Source: Rhizaria sp. SCN 62-66
Taxonomy: Eukaryota; Rhizaria, unplaced
NCBI GenBank assembly: GCA_001724265.1
Contig: MEDY01000162.1
Coordinates: forward strand, 1 to 59,290
Length of the DNA stretch: 59,290 nt
Reading direction: 5' to 3'
Position numbers and translations under genes: made by a program. Positions 31,288 to 42,900 of this stretch are shown piece by piece; position 1 is the stretch's first letter; each line of letters starts with the position of its first letter. The notes beneath the pieces are model-generated. The model saw only the letters and a program-made list of their open reading frames with translations, was not told where the DNA came from and ran no database searches.

Positions 31288-32993
31288 TCAGTCATCGAGC
31301 GAGATCATAGCCGCGCGCGGAGCCCGCAGCCGCGACATCGGCTGCGGCTTGACGGCTCCGCCCGCAGTCGCAGTGGCAGCGGCGCTGGCGTTGCGGGGCG
31401 CATTGTTCTCATCGCTCGCTGTGACAGTAGCAGAAACAGCGGCCGTGGAAACAGTAGCAGCAGCAGCGGTGGCGGTGGCGGCACTGCGCGCATTGCGCTC
31501 GGCGGCGGCCGCGGCGGCCGCAGCGGCGGTGCCTGCGGGGCGGGCCGGCATGAAGCGCGGGGCAACGACCCAAGTGCCGGCGCCGACGACGGCGGCCGAG
31601 CTGCCTGAGCTCGCACTCGCGGCGCTGGCGCTGGCGCTAGCGCTGGGCTTGGAGGGCGTCTTCGGCATAGCGGCCTTTGTACTCGCGTTGTTGCTGTTGC
31701 TGTTGCTGTTGTTGTTGCTGTTGTTGTTCGCGTCGTGAGTGTAAGACGGCTTGGGAAGAGCACTGGGTTTGGCGGCGCGCGCGGGAGTGCCCTTACTGGG
31801 GGTAGCGAGGCCCTTAGACGGCGCGGAGCCACCCTTAGACTTCGCAGCGTCATCGCCCTGCTTATCCCTATGGTTGTTGCTGGCGGCGACAGCGGCGGCG
31901 GCGGCGGAGGCGGCGGCGGCGGCGATGGCGGCGGCCTTCGCCTTGGCAGCGACGGCGCGCGCGCGAGCCTTGGCGCGTGCCTCCGCAGTCGCTGCGGCAG
32001 CCGCGTTCGCGTGAACAGCGGTAGCAGGCGCAGCAGCAGCAGCAGTTGCAGCGGTTGCAGCAGCGGCGGCGGGGCGCGGAACGCGGGGACGCGACTGCTT
32101 GACGGCAACTGTGGGAGCAGGAGTGGTAGCAGCAGCGGCGGCGGCGGCAGCGGCAGCGGCAGGACGGGGGATGGGTGCGGTACGGGCCATCGGCTTAAAC
32201 ACCTTCGCCTTCACAGCATCGGCACCCTTAGACGCGTCCTCGGAGCCCTTGGACTTGGCCGCCCCCTTAGACATCGCCGCAGCGACCCACTTAGACTTGG
32301 TAACCGTGGAGCGCACAGGTGTCGCTGCCCGAGCAGCACCAGCAGCGGCAGTCGCAGGCATGGCATTAGCGCTGGACGTTGCGGCCGCGGTGACAGGACG
32401 AGAGCGGAATCGCGACGGCGTGCCAACCACGTTCGTGGCAGCGGTTGTTGCTGCGGCCTTAGCGGGAGCAGTCGCGGTCGTCGTCGCCTTCGTCTTTGCC
32501 GGGGCGGCGGTCTTAGACCGTGCGCTCTTCACGGGCGCAGTCTGACCCTTGCTTCCCTCAGTCGCAGCCGCCGTGTGGGAGTCAGCGCCCCTCTTCGGCG
32601 CAGCGGCAGCAGCGGCGGCGGCGCCACTGCGGGCGGCGGCGCGGGCGCCCCACTTGGTGCGCACTGCGCTGCTGCCGACGCCGTTGCCGTTGCAGCCGCC
32701 CGCGGCCAGAGGCGACGGAACCGCCGTCGCCGTAGCCACAGTAGTTGTCGTAGTAGTAGCGGCGGTGGTGTTGCTGGAGACGGGGCGGGCGACGCGCGAG
32801 CGCGAGCGTGCCCGCGAGGGCGATGCAGGCGCAGCGGCGGGCTCGGCGGCGGCGGCAGCGGCGGCGGCAGCGGCGGCCTCCGCGGCGGCGGCATCGGCGG
32901 CCTTGGCGGCGAGACGCTGCTGGTGGCGCTCACGCATCTGCTGCTGGTGGATCTTGCGGCGTTGCTCCTTCACAGCCGCGGCCGCGGCCGCGG

Positions 32994-33024
<31 letters not shown>

Positions 33025-36000
33025 CTCCGCGACGGCCGCGGCGGCCGCGGCAGTGACGGCGGTGGAGACAGGAGCGGGGCGCGGGCGCGGGCGCGATGCC
33101 GACCGCTTCCGCTGCTGCTGTTGTTCATCACTCACGCTCTCAGCGGTGTTGCTGCTGCCTGCGTTGGCGGTGGCGGCGGCGACGTCTGCGAGAGTGCGCG
33201 GCCGACGCGGCGTTGCGTGCGAGGCTGCTGCGGCGGCGGCGGCGGCATATGACGGCCGCTGCGGCGCCGCGAACGTCGCCGCGCGCGCCGGGGACGTCGA
33301 GCGTGAGCGCGCACCCGTTGCGGTACACGTGGCGGTGCTCATGGGGGTAGATACGCTCTCGCGCGCGCGGGAGGAAGTGCTGTAGCCTGCGGCGGTCGAG
33401 GGGCGCGACGGCGCGGGGGCGGGGGCGCGGGGGGGCCGCACCGGCGCCTGCGACACTGCAACAGCAGCAGCACCAGCAGCAGCAGTGCAATACGCCGCGC
33501 TACCACTGCTACCGTTGCTGGCGAGGTGAGAGCTCGAGCTGGAAGCGGACAGGGGGGTGCCGGTGACCGCGGACAGGCCCTGCAGCAGCGCTGCGATCGA
33601 GCTCGTGAGCGCGGTCGCGGGCTTCGCAGCCACGGCGGACGGCGCGGCGGCTGGCTTCACGGACTTTCCACTCGCAGACGCGCTCGCACTTGCGCTGGCG
33701 TGGCCGCTGGTGTTCCGCGGCGCGCGAGGGGCCGCGGCGGGCTTGTTGCTGACGCCGTTGTTGTTACTGGTGTTTTCACTTAAGCGAGAGCTGGCAGCGT
33801 GAGCACCGGTGTAGCCCGCGGTGGCGGTCTGCGCACCGCGCGGGGCGGGGCCGGGCCTGTGCGCGTACGCCGCCCCCGTGCCCGCCGCGCGCGCCCCCAA
33901 GACAAGCCCCCGCAGCGAGGGGAAGGCTGCGACCTCGAGCGACGCCATCGCCTGCGCGCGCGCTGCCAGACCCAGGCCGGCGGTGTGGCCGAGGGTGGCG
34001 GCGGCGGCAGCGGACGCGGCCGGATCGACAGGGGCAGCAGGAGCGACGGGCGCAGTGGAGCCAGAGCTTGTGCGGTTGAGGCCAGAGGTGCGCTTATTGT
34101 TGACGACGACGGGCGCTGCGGCGGCTGCGGCGAACGCGGCCGTGGTCACGGTGGCGTCTGGCGCGGCGGCGGCGGCGGCAAAGGTCAGCGGAACCGACGC
34201 GCGCTTACCAGCGGTGCTGCCGCTGCCGCTGCCGCTACTGACACGGGAGCGGGAGCAAGAGCGAGACCGCGCCCCGTTGCCGTTGCCGCTGCCGATGCTG
34301 TTGCGCGCGCTGTGCGAGCTCTGGTGCTGCTCGCTGGACACGCGGCGGCTGCCTGCACCGTTAGCGGCAGCGGCGGCGGCGGAGGCGGCTGTGGAGGCGG
34401 CGGTGGCCGGGGGCGCGGCGGCCAGGAAGCAGCCGAAGGGGTTATTGGCTGCGATCAAGATGGGCTCGGGCTTGGCAGCCGCGCTGCCGCTGTTGCAGTG
34501 GCGGCCGTTGCGCGGCGTGGGAGCGGGGGCGCCGAAGGTGGCGGTGGTCGTCTGGTTGCCGCGGCCACCGACCGCGGTCGTCGTCGATGAGGAGGTACTT
34601 AGACCGAGCGCGGGGGTACTTACATGCAGGAACGATCCCGCCAGCCCGCCGCCAGAGCCATTAGAGCGGTGTCCGGGCGCGGAAATGAGCGCGGCGGTGC
34701 CGACAGTGGGCAGCGAGGGTACGAGCAGGGGGTTGCCGCCCGCCAGGGCCGTCGCGGCGGCCGCGGCGGCCATGCGGCCCATCGACTTGCGCGCAGAGCT
34801 AAAAAAAGAATGAATAGAAAACAAGATTTTTTGATGTTATATCAATGAAATTAACAAAATTAAATACGTAATTGACATTTTCCATAGAATTCTTTGTTAA
34901 ACCCCCATTTAATATAAACATCATCGTGAAATATCGCATGAACGTTTTCGTCTCACGTACCGAGACATGCGCCTGTTACCACCGTTCTGAGCCGGAGTCG
35001 CAGCCACCGCGGGCGTGGCCGCACCGGCAGCTGCAGCAGTCGCGGCGCCGGCCCCAAGCGCGCGCGTGCGCGGCGGCGGCGAGGCCAGCAGTGCCGCAGA
35101 CCGGGGCGACAACGCAACACCGCCAAACTGCACCACAGCCTCGGCCGCAGCAGCAGTGGACTCCCTTCCGCGGCCGTTGCTGCCGGTGAAGCCGTCGCCG
35201 TCACCGAAGCCGAAGTGGCCGCCAGCGCCCGCCGCGGGGGAGAGCGGCGGGAAGGCCGCGCTGGCGCGACTCTTGCGCCCGCTGCGGGAGCGGCGGCTGC
35301 GGCGGCCGGTGCCGCTACCGCTTGCGTTGTGGGCGGCCTCGGCGCCAGAGCCACTATGGCGGGGGGCGGGGGAGGCGAAAGGGGACAGGCCGGCCTCGGA
35401 CTCGAAGCTAAGCCGCGTGACAGCACTTGCACTCGCACCAACAGCATCAGCAGCAGCAGTAGCAGCAGCAGCATGTTTAGCAGTGGTAGCGGGCGTCGCG
35501 GCGACGGAGTGCGCCGCTTTCTTGCTCGTGCCGCTCGCGGCGCCGTGAGTATTCGCTGCGCTGGCGGCGAGCGCGGGCTTGGGGGGAGACAACATCGCCA
35601 GGAGAGCAGCTTCCTCTGGGTCCAGGGGGTTCAGCCCGGCCACAGTCGGCACCGCAGTCGCAGCGCCCATATTCAAAGTCACATTCGTATTCGTGTGGGC
35701 GTGGTTGCTGCTGTGGGTACCCGTGGGATTACTCGTGAGGGACTCGCGGCGCTTGCGGTGCTTATCAAGCTGCGCAGACACGTCAAGCGCGTCTACCGCA
35801 GCCTCATCCTCCTCATCGTCCCCGTTTTCCTCAGCAACTGAGCCTACAACAACAACAGCAGCAGCAGCAGCAGCGGCGGCGGCGCGGCCTGTCGGCTGAG
35901 ACTGCGACTGCGGGCCGCGTGACCGTGAGCCGGCGGCAATCGCGTCGATGGCGTCGAGCGTGGGCACGCCGTTTGCATCAACAGCCGCGCTTGCGCCGCG

Positions 36001-37644
36001 CTCCAGCGCCGGCCGCTGCTGCTGCTGCTGCTGCTGCTGTAGACCGCTCATAGCACCCACGGAGCCCACGGCAGCGCGGACAACGCCAGCGGCAGCGCCA
36101 GCCTCAGACTGGTTGGCAGCGCTGGTCGCAATGGCGGCGGCGGCGGCTGTGGGCGCGTTGTAGCGAGGGTGGGCTGGGTTGGCGATCGCGTCAATAGCGT
36201 CCAAGTCAGGCAAGTCGTCGCCGTAGCTCCGCTTGGGAATCTGCGCAACAGCAGCAGCTGCATCATTCGCTGCAGACGAAGCAGCAGCAAGGCCACTGTT
36301 CATGGCGTGACTGTTGGTCCTGGGGGGCGCAATGGGGGATGCAAACAGGTTCACTCCCGAGAGACGCGGCTTAACTTCACCGTTGAGCGGCTTAACTTCG
36401 AGCGACAGCGGCGACATATCACTATTCACGTGCGCACCAATGTCCTCATCGCTGTGACCGTGGGCCTGACCGTGAGCATGACTGTGAGCATGCCTGTGGG
36501 CCACAGGCAGCACGTGTGGCGACTCGCTCTCTTCCTCCTCGACTCTCCCCACGTTGCCACCGCAGTGGTAGAGCGCGCCCGCGGGGCACAGACTGCCGCG
36601 CTGCGCAGGGCCGACGGTGCTGAAGCGATCGTGGGCGGCCCGGCCGAGCGGGTTATGGATAGGACTCATATGCTCTGCGCCTGAGCCCAGGCCAATGGCG
36701 CTCATGCGGATGCCCAGAGTGCCGCGGCGGGCGGCCAGCGCGGCGGCCGCAGCGGCGGCGGCGGAGCCTGCGGCGACGGTCGCAGCGGCGGGGGCGGCAG
36801 CGCCGGCGGCGGCAGCGGGGAAAGGGCGTGTACGGGGGGCGAAGGCGGGTGAGAGTGCGAGCGCGGACAGTGACGACGCGGCAGTGGCGTTGCCTCTAAT
36901 ACTATTGCTGTTGTTGCTGTTGTTGTGGTGGTGCATGGTGGCGGTGAGGCGGGACGGCGTGGCGCGAGGAGAGAACGACGTCGCAGCGGCGGCGGCGGCG
37001 GCCATCGCAGTGTTGGCGGCGCGGGCAGACGCCGCCGTGGTCGTGCCGGGCTGCTGCTGCTGGTTCTGGTGAGGTTGGTATTGGTTGGCGGGAACAACTG
37101 TGATGCCGAGGTCGAGACTGAAGTCCAGCCCTCCCTCGCCGTCACCATCGCCGCCCTCGTCGCTGGCGCCGGCGCTGTCGTCCACATTGACCTCCATAGA
37201 GGGCGGCGCGTGGCCAGCGCCCATGCTGCCGCTGCTGCCGTTGCCGCTGCTGTTGCCGCTGCCGTTGCTGGAGCTGCTAGAAGCGTGTGCAAGCGCGGCT
37301 GCATTTGCGGCCGCGGCGGCAGGGTTGTCTTGCGAGAAGTTGCTGCCAACATCGCTCATGAACGCAACAGCGGCGTCAATGCCGATGCTGGAAGTGATGG
37401 AGCTCATCGAGTCGTCGCCGTTCCGCGCGGCGGCGTCGTCGTCGCCGTCGTTGGAAAGCCCGCGGCAGAGGGATGACTCGGTGCTGAGGCGGGAGAAGGC
37501 GGCCGCGGGGGGAGGGCCCGCGCGCACGCTGGTGTTGCCCGCTCCGCCCGGGATAGTCGGGGATGGAAGCGCGCAGAGGATGTCGTCGGCGTCGTCGGCG
37601 CCGCTGCCACCGAGGTATGCCTGGGTGGGCGGCGGGGAAGACAT
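31288..37644 (-). CDS. Very large Ala/Ser/Asn low-complexity protein
   Basis: Two exons, 37644-34961 and 34798-31288 (donor GTACGT, acceptor tttttttag, phase 2 join giving Ser-Arg-Ser-Ala-Arg-Lys), 2064 residues ending in TGA. The start M-S-S-P-P-P-T-Q is the first ATG with plausible composition; the frame is open 15 codons upstream. The first half has Ala/Asn/His-rich stretches with recurring DLPDLDAIDAIA / VPTLDAIDAIA motifs (two copies) and EVKP motifs. The second half is basic, dominated by Ala with Ser-Arg-Ser clusters and repeated Ser-Lys-Gly (SKG) motifs between about residues 1600 and 1830. The basic, Pro/Ala/Ser-rich tail resembles microtubule- or nucleic-acid-binding disordered proteins in composition only. 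No domain recognised. Confidence 0.6.
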
Positions 37645-38125
37645 CTGGGGACGGGACGAAACAACGCAACCGTTGTAGACGCATGCCAAATCGCAGTGAG
37701 AATATCAAGGTAAGAAACGGGCTTTTGAAAGATATAACAATATGTAATACTAAATTCCTTCATATAAAATTTGACATTCTTACTTGCAAAGCAAATGACG
37801 ATGAGTTAATAGCGCTGCAACTGTTTTAATTATGGCAAGGAATATAGCCGTTGGCTCTAAGTTGAGGCCTGCTGCCGCTTGCCGTCGCGAGTGGCGGGTT
37901 GGGCAGCACTACAAATCAAGCTCGCCGACTGACTGAAGCACCCTTTGAACATGATTGGCCTATTCCACTTTCATCGTCAAATAGTATTTACTGGGATGAA
38001 ATTGAAACAAATGTGGCTTAACTATTCCTTAACGTAATTTTAACTCCACAGCTTAAGTTTAACCCCGCCATTTCTTGACTTGTATTTGCGCTGAATCTTG
38101 TCCCCTGCCGCGTCAGCAGCAGAGC
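37645..38125. other. Divergent intergenic region
   Basis: AT-rich upstream region shared by the 31288-37644 gene and the J-domain gene. It contains the second copy of the CCAACGGCTATATT element. No gene seen. Confidence 0.55.
37841..37854 (-). promoter_or_regulatory. CCAACGGCTATATT element, copy 2
   Basis: The same 14-mer as at 18620-18633, in the same orientation relative to the downstream minus-strand gene. Its inner edge is again 197 bp from the ATG (37644). Inferred promoter-proximal element. Confidence 0.4.
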
Positions 38126-39501
38126 ATGCAGGAGCTGTTGCTGCACCTCTTCATCGTCGCGCCCGTGGTCCAGTGGATCTTCCGCCAGCCCATGTGGCCC
38201 AAGGTACAGAAGATCGCCGCTGCGGTGGGTTTCCTGGCGCTTTTGGCGGCCTTCTCGGTGGGCAGCGAGTACATGGGCTCGAAGCCGAACCTATACCAGA
38301 TCACCGGGATCCGCGTCGACACCCCGCAGGCGGACCTGCGCCGCCACTTCCGCACCGTCGCCGCCAAGCTGCACCCGGACAAGAACCCGTCCCCGACGGC
38401 GGAGCAGGAGTTCATCGTGTTCCGCGAGGCCAGCGAGTTCCTCGCAAACGCGGCCTACCGCGGCAACTACGACCGCTTTGGCGCCGCGGCCATCAAGCTC
38501 TCCGAGAAGCCCGACAGTGGCGCAAACGACCTCATCGTCGGCGCGGCCGTGTCGGCGCTCATGTTCTACTCGATCTGGGCTTTTCTGACGTTTCTTATGC
38601 TCTCCGGCAAAGACACAGCGCGCGGACGCACCTGGGTGTACGTCTTTTTCGCTCTTATCTTCTTAAATATAACAGCGTATATTTTACAATTGGGAAAATA
38701 ACACGCAGTTTAATTATATAATGTTGTTTTAAACTTTTTATTTAATCGTTTTATGTTCCTAACCTTTCACACTATCAAGATATCCACACTTTTTTTTCCC
38801 TCACATTGCTCCTATATGACTTTCGCCCTGCTTCGCTTGCCCCTCCCTCTCTCCCTTTCGATGATTGCGCCGCACTTAGACTGACTGCGCTACTGGGCAT
38901 GCTCTTGCTCGAGATCCAGATGACGCTGAACACCGACTTCGACATCCTCACCGGGCTCCTTCCCTCCTGGACCCCTCACGAGAAGATGTCTCTCCTCCAC
39001 AAACTCTTCGCCTCTGTGTTTTCGGCGTGCCGCATTCTGTCACAGGCGACGTACGAGGACGAGGAGGCCGCCGAGCGCCAGCGTCTCGCGCTCATCCACG
39101 AAAACACCAAGGCCGCCGTCGCGCTGCTTTTATCGGTCCACAACCAGCTCGCCGCAATGAAGCTCTCCAAGGCCGCAGCGACCGCCCTCAACAATGCTAA
39201 CAACGCTAACTCTAGCGCGAGCGCGACTGTGGGCGACGCGGCGGACGACGACGAGCCCGTAGTGTCGACCTCGGCCCCCGCGCCGCTGCCGGCCGCGCCC
39301 GACGTCCTGGAGCGGCTGCAGCGCGCGCAGGAGCTGCTGGGCGCTCAGGGCGGGCTGCGGGACGGCGCGCCGATGCGGGGCAACGCGCCCGGGCGGGGGC
39401 ACGCGCACGGTGGCGCGGCCGTAAAGGAGCGGAACCCGCTGTGGTCGCTTGTGAGCTACGCGGTTGTGCCGATTGTGCTCAATTACCTGCTCAACCGGTG
39501 A
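38126..39501 (+). CDS. Multi-pass membrane J-domain (DnaJ/HSP40) protein
   Basis: Two exons, 38126-38676 and 38880-39501 (donor GTATAT, acceptor cttag, phase 2), 390 aa ending in TGA. The N-terminus has hydrophobic segments at about 5-17 and 31-46. A J-domain follows at about 55-115 with the catalytic HPD at residues 83-85 (KLHPDKNP), then FREASEFLANAAYRGNYDRFG. J-domains stimulate Hsp70 ATPase. Further membrane helices lie at about 132-150 and 163-205; the last spans the splice junction and reads continuously as LIFLNITALTALLGMLLLEI, which supports the join. After a cytosolic helical and Ala/Pro linker, the protein ends in another hydrophobic helix (SLVSYAVVPIVLNYLL). An ER-membrane co-chaperone is the natural inference. 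Confidence 0.8.
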
Positions 39502-39996
39502 ATCGGTAAAGGGAAGTTGTCTCATTCAGCTAAAGCTTGAGAATAGTCAGTTTATGTCGGGATATTCGTGGGATCAGAGTATGGTATTGTTTCATAGTAA
39601 TAATAAAGGCCAGACGTATCTAAATTTATTTGTTATGCACGACGATCATCTAAGACAGAGCGCATATCTTGGGTAATGTGTTCTAAGAAAAGCGTTTGTG
39701 GTTAGATTTGCTATCGGATGTCGCGCCACCATCCGCGAGACTTCACGAGAGTATTATGCTTCATCACATGCGTGTAAAGAAATTATAATTTGTGCGTATT
39801 GCTTGAAATGTAGTAGTTATTTATGTCATATTTGGACACTTTTGTTGACTGTCTGTACCACGAGTTCTAACTCAAATCTTGTTGACTTTGCATCTTTCGC
39901 GCCCGCACAGAGTCTTAACCTTTAACTTCACTCCCGCGCCTTACCGCTTGACGGCTCCGCGCTGCTGCGTCCGCTAGCTGGCCTCCACTGGGTGTG
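39502..39996. other. Intergenic spacer between co-oriented genes
   Basis: AT-rich spacer that should hold the promoter of the polymerase gene. It contains a GCTTGACGGCTCCGCGC word at about 39949-39965 that recurs in part at 31349-31363. No gene seen. Confidence 0.5.
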
Positions 39997-42900
39997 ATGT
40001 CCGATTTCCGGCCGCTGCATGCCAGCGCGCCTGAGCTCCGTGTCATCATGCACATCGACATGGTCCGTTCTCTCAACCATCGTTCGATTAACTCCGTTAA
40101 CTCACTGCGTCGCATCATAAGCGCTGAATCACCGACTGAAAAGACCTTGTTTTTGTATGACGTCTCACAAACTGTATCTGTTACAATGATATTTTTGCTA
40201 CTTGACCCTCACAGGACTGCTTCTATGCGCAGGTGTAGCGCGAGCGCTTCCCCTCGTGGGTCGACGAGCCCGTCGCCGTGGTGCAGAACGGCCGCCTCTG
40301 CGTGACCTCAAACTACCACGTGCGGCTCTGCGGGCTTAAGAAGCTCAACCGCATTGCGCAGCTGGCCGCGTTGCTGCCGCACACGCGCTTCGCGGCCTCC
40401 CACATGCCGCGCTACCGCGCCGCCTCGCGCGCCTGGCGAGACATCGCGCAGGCGTTTCCCTCGCTCGTCGTGCAGAAGAAGAGCATCGACGAGGCGCTCA
40501 TCGACCTCACGCCGCTCGTGCGCGCGCGCCTGCTGGAGGTTGTGGTGCCGCTGCCGCCGCCCGCGAGCGGTGCGCTCGCCGCCCTCGTGGCAGCCCGCCG
40601 CGCCGCCGCCGCCGCCCTCGTCGCCGCGAGCGCGTCCGCGACCGCGGCGAACGGAAGCGGGCGGGCGCAGGGCGGGGGGTTGGGCGCAGCGGCCTCGGCG
40701 GCGGCCGCGGCGGGGCGCGCGGGCGTGACGCTGCAGCAGGAGGAGATCGGGCTACTGTCACTGGCGCAAAAAATCAGCATGGCTACGAACCCGGCCGACG
40801 CCAAGGACCTCATCAGCAACGAAATGAGCGCCGCGCGCGGCAAGGGCGCGGCAGCAGCCCCGGCGGTGGCTGGTGTAGGGGGCGCGGGGGCGGTGACCGC
40901 TGGCGGCTACTCTAATCCGAGTGATAATTCTCACGCTTTCCCGAATGCGAAGATGGCTATGACTGCGAATGTGAATGTCATTGGGAGCAACAGTGCAGGC
41001 GCAACGGGCGACGCTAGCGTGCGTAAGAGCATTTACAGCAAGCGCCCGGTGCAGCCTCAACAGCAGCAACCGCAACAGCAGCAACAACCGCAGCAAGCAG
41101 CTAATGGCACTAATGGCAACGATGACGCTACCTCTAATCACGATCGCACTGTCTCGGCTGCGACTGGAACTGCTCCGAGAACAAGCGACCCCAACTCAAC
41201 TAACGCCGCAGCGAACGAGAATAGAAGCAACAGCAGTGGTGCAAACGCCGAGTTTCCTCTCAAGCCCACCGCGTGGCAAGTCAAAGAGCTCGGCGAGCGC
41301 GACGCCGCGGCTTACCTTAAAATGACCGCGTTGTCACGTGCCGACCGCGTGCGGTACGTGCACAGCATGCACCCCGTCGACTACTGCAGGGACATGCCCG
41401 CGATGCCGCCTGTGAACGCTGCCTCGGCAAGCGCTGGCTCAGTGGCCGGGGGCGTGGAGGTTGGCAAGGGCAGTGTGGGGACAGTACCGTTGCTCACGGT
41501 CGTTTCCAGGGCTCTGCTTGCTCAGCAACGCGCGCGCTGTGCTGGCAATGACTGTGGCAGCAATGCCGACAGTGCTCGTGCCAGCGTCAGTGTGGGTGTC
41601 AGTGTCAGTGCGAGTGCGCGTGCGAGTGTGGGTGAGTGTGAGCGGGGACACCGTGAGTGTGAGCGTCAGCGCGGATGCGTCTATGGCGACGAAGAGTCCA
41701 AGTGTTCGAAACTCGAAGAGTCTAAATACTGCTCGTCGCAGTACTTAGACGATGATCCCACGGCAGCAACAACCACGACAGCGACGGTGTTGCTGCCGCC
41801 GCCTCGCCACTGGGCCCCGCTCCTCTCAACGCCGCTCTCCACTGCAACCGCCGGCAGCAACTGCGCAATTGCAGCAGCGGACGCGCCGCCGGTGGTCGTG
41901 GCGGTTGGCACCGTTGTGTGCGCTGCTGCAATTGTGGGCGGCGGGCTTGCACCGAGTGACCGCGAGCTGCGCCACAGCAACCGCGAACAACAACAGCAAC
42001 AGCATCAGCAGCAGCAACGGATGACTGACTGTCAGTCCGAGAACGAAGGTGTGTTTCCGTGGGCTGGCGCAGCGTGGCGCGCGTGGGGCGGCAGTGCTCC
42101 ATCCGGCCCCCATCTCGTCACTATGGACAACAGCGGTCCCCGCATGCCAACTATGGGACAAATGCTCTCTGCAGCGACGTGCGCGCAGTGTGGCGGCTTT
42201 AACTATCTTACGCGCGCCAACAACAACAGTACCGGTGACAAAAACGCCAGTCATAGCACGGTCGATGACGCTAGCACTGCTGCAGCGCAAGGCACCGCTC
42301 CCGTTGCAGAAGCTGTCGTATCTGCCGCGGCAGCGATGCCCGGGCCGTTGAGCTTTGGTGTTGCGTCCGTCACGCTGCAAGCGTGCTCTGACGGCTGTGA
42401 CACCGCGCAGACTGACGCCGCTTCGATTAAGAGCGTGAACAAGACGCCGGCGACGGAGACAGGCGGTGTGACTGACAGCGAGACCGAGACAGACAACGCC
42501 AGCGTCGGCGGTAAAATCACCGACAACTCTAAAGGCGGCGACACTGACATCGACTTCACGCGGACAGCCGCGCTGCTGGCGGCGTCCGGAGTGCCTGCGC
42601 AAGCGCCTCTCCACACACTGCCTGCCAACTGTGTCTGTCACTGCCGCGCCGCAACAGCTGCGGCAGCAGCGTCGATGACATCGGTGGAGCAACAGCAGCA
42701 GCAGGCGCTGCACACGTTCCTGCTCTGCATCGGCTCTCAGCTCGCATATCGGCTGCGCTTCAATATCTTTTACTCTCTGGGCTGCACCACGAGCGTCGGT
42801 GTCGCCGCGAATCCTATGCTCGCCAAGATGGTATCGGCCACGATGAAGCCCAACCAGCAGAGCGTGCTGCTGCCCGCGGCCGAGCAGGCGTTTCTGGCCA

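Noticed and set aside
31790-32520. CCCTTAGAC repeats as interstitial telomere sequence
   Set aside because: They encode in-frame Ser-Lys-Gly on the minus strand and are dispersed, not a tandem TTAGGG-type array.
31735-34813. Several long plus-strand frames opposite the 2064-residue low-complexity gene
   Set aside because: Gly/Arg/Ala-rich translations of the same repeats; only the minus strand has matching splice sites and a consistent two-exon structure. Confidence is moderate because the gene itself is low complexity.
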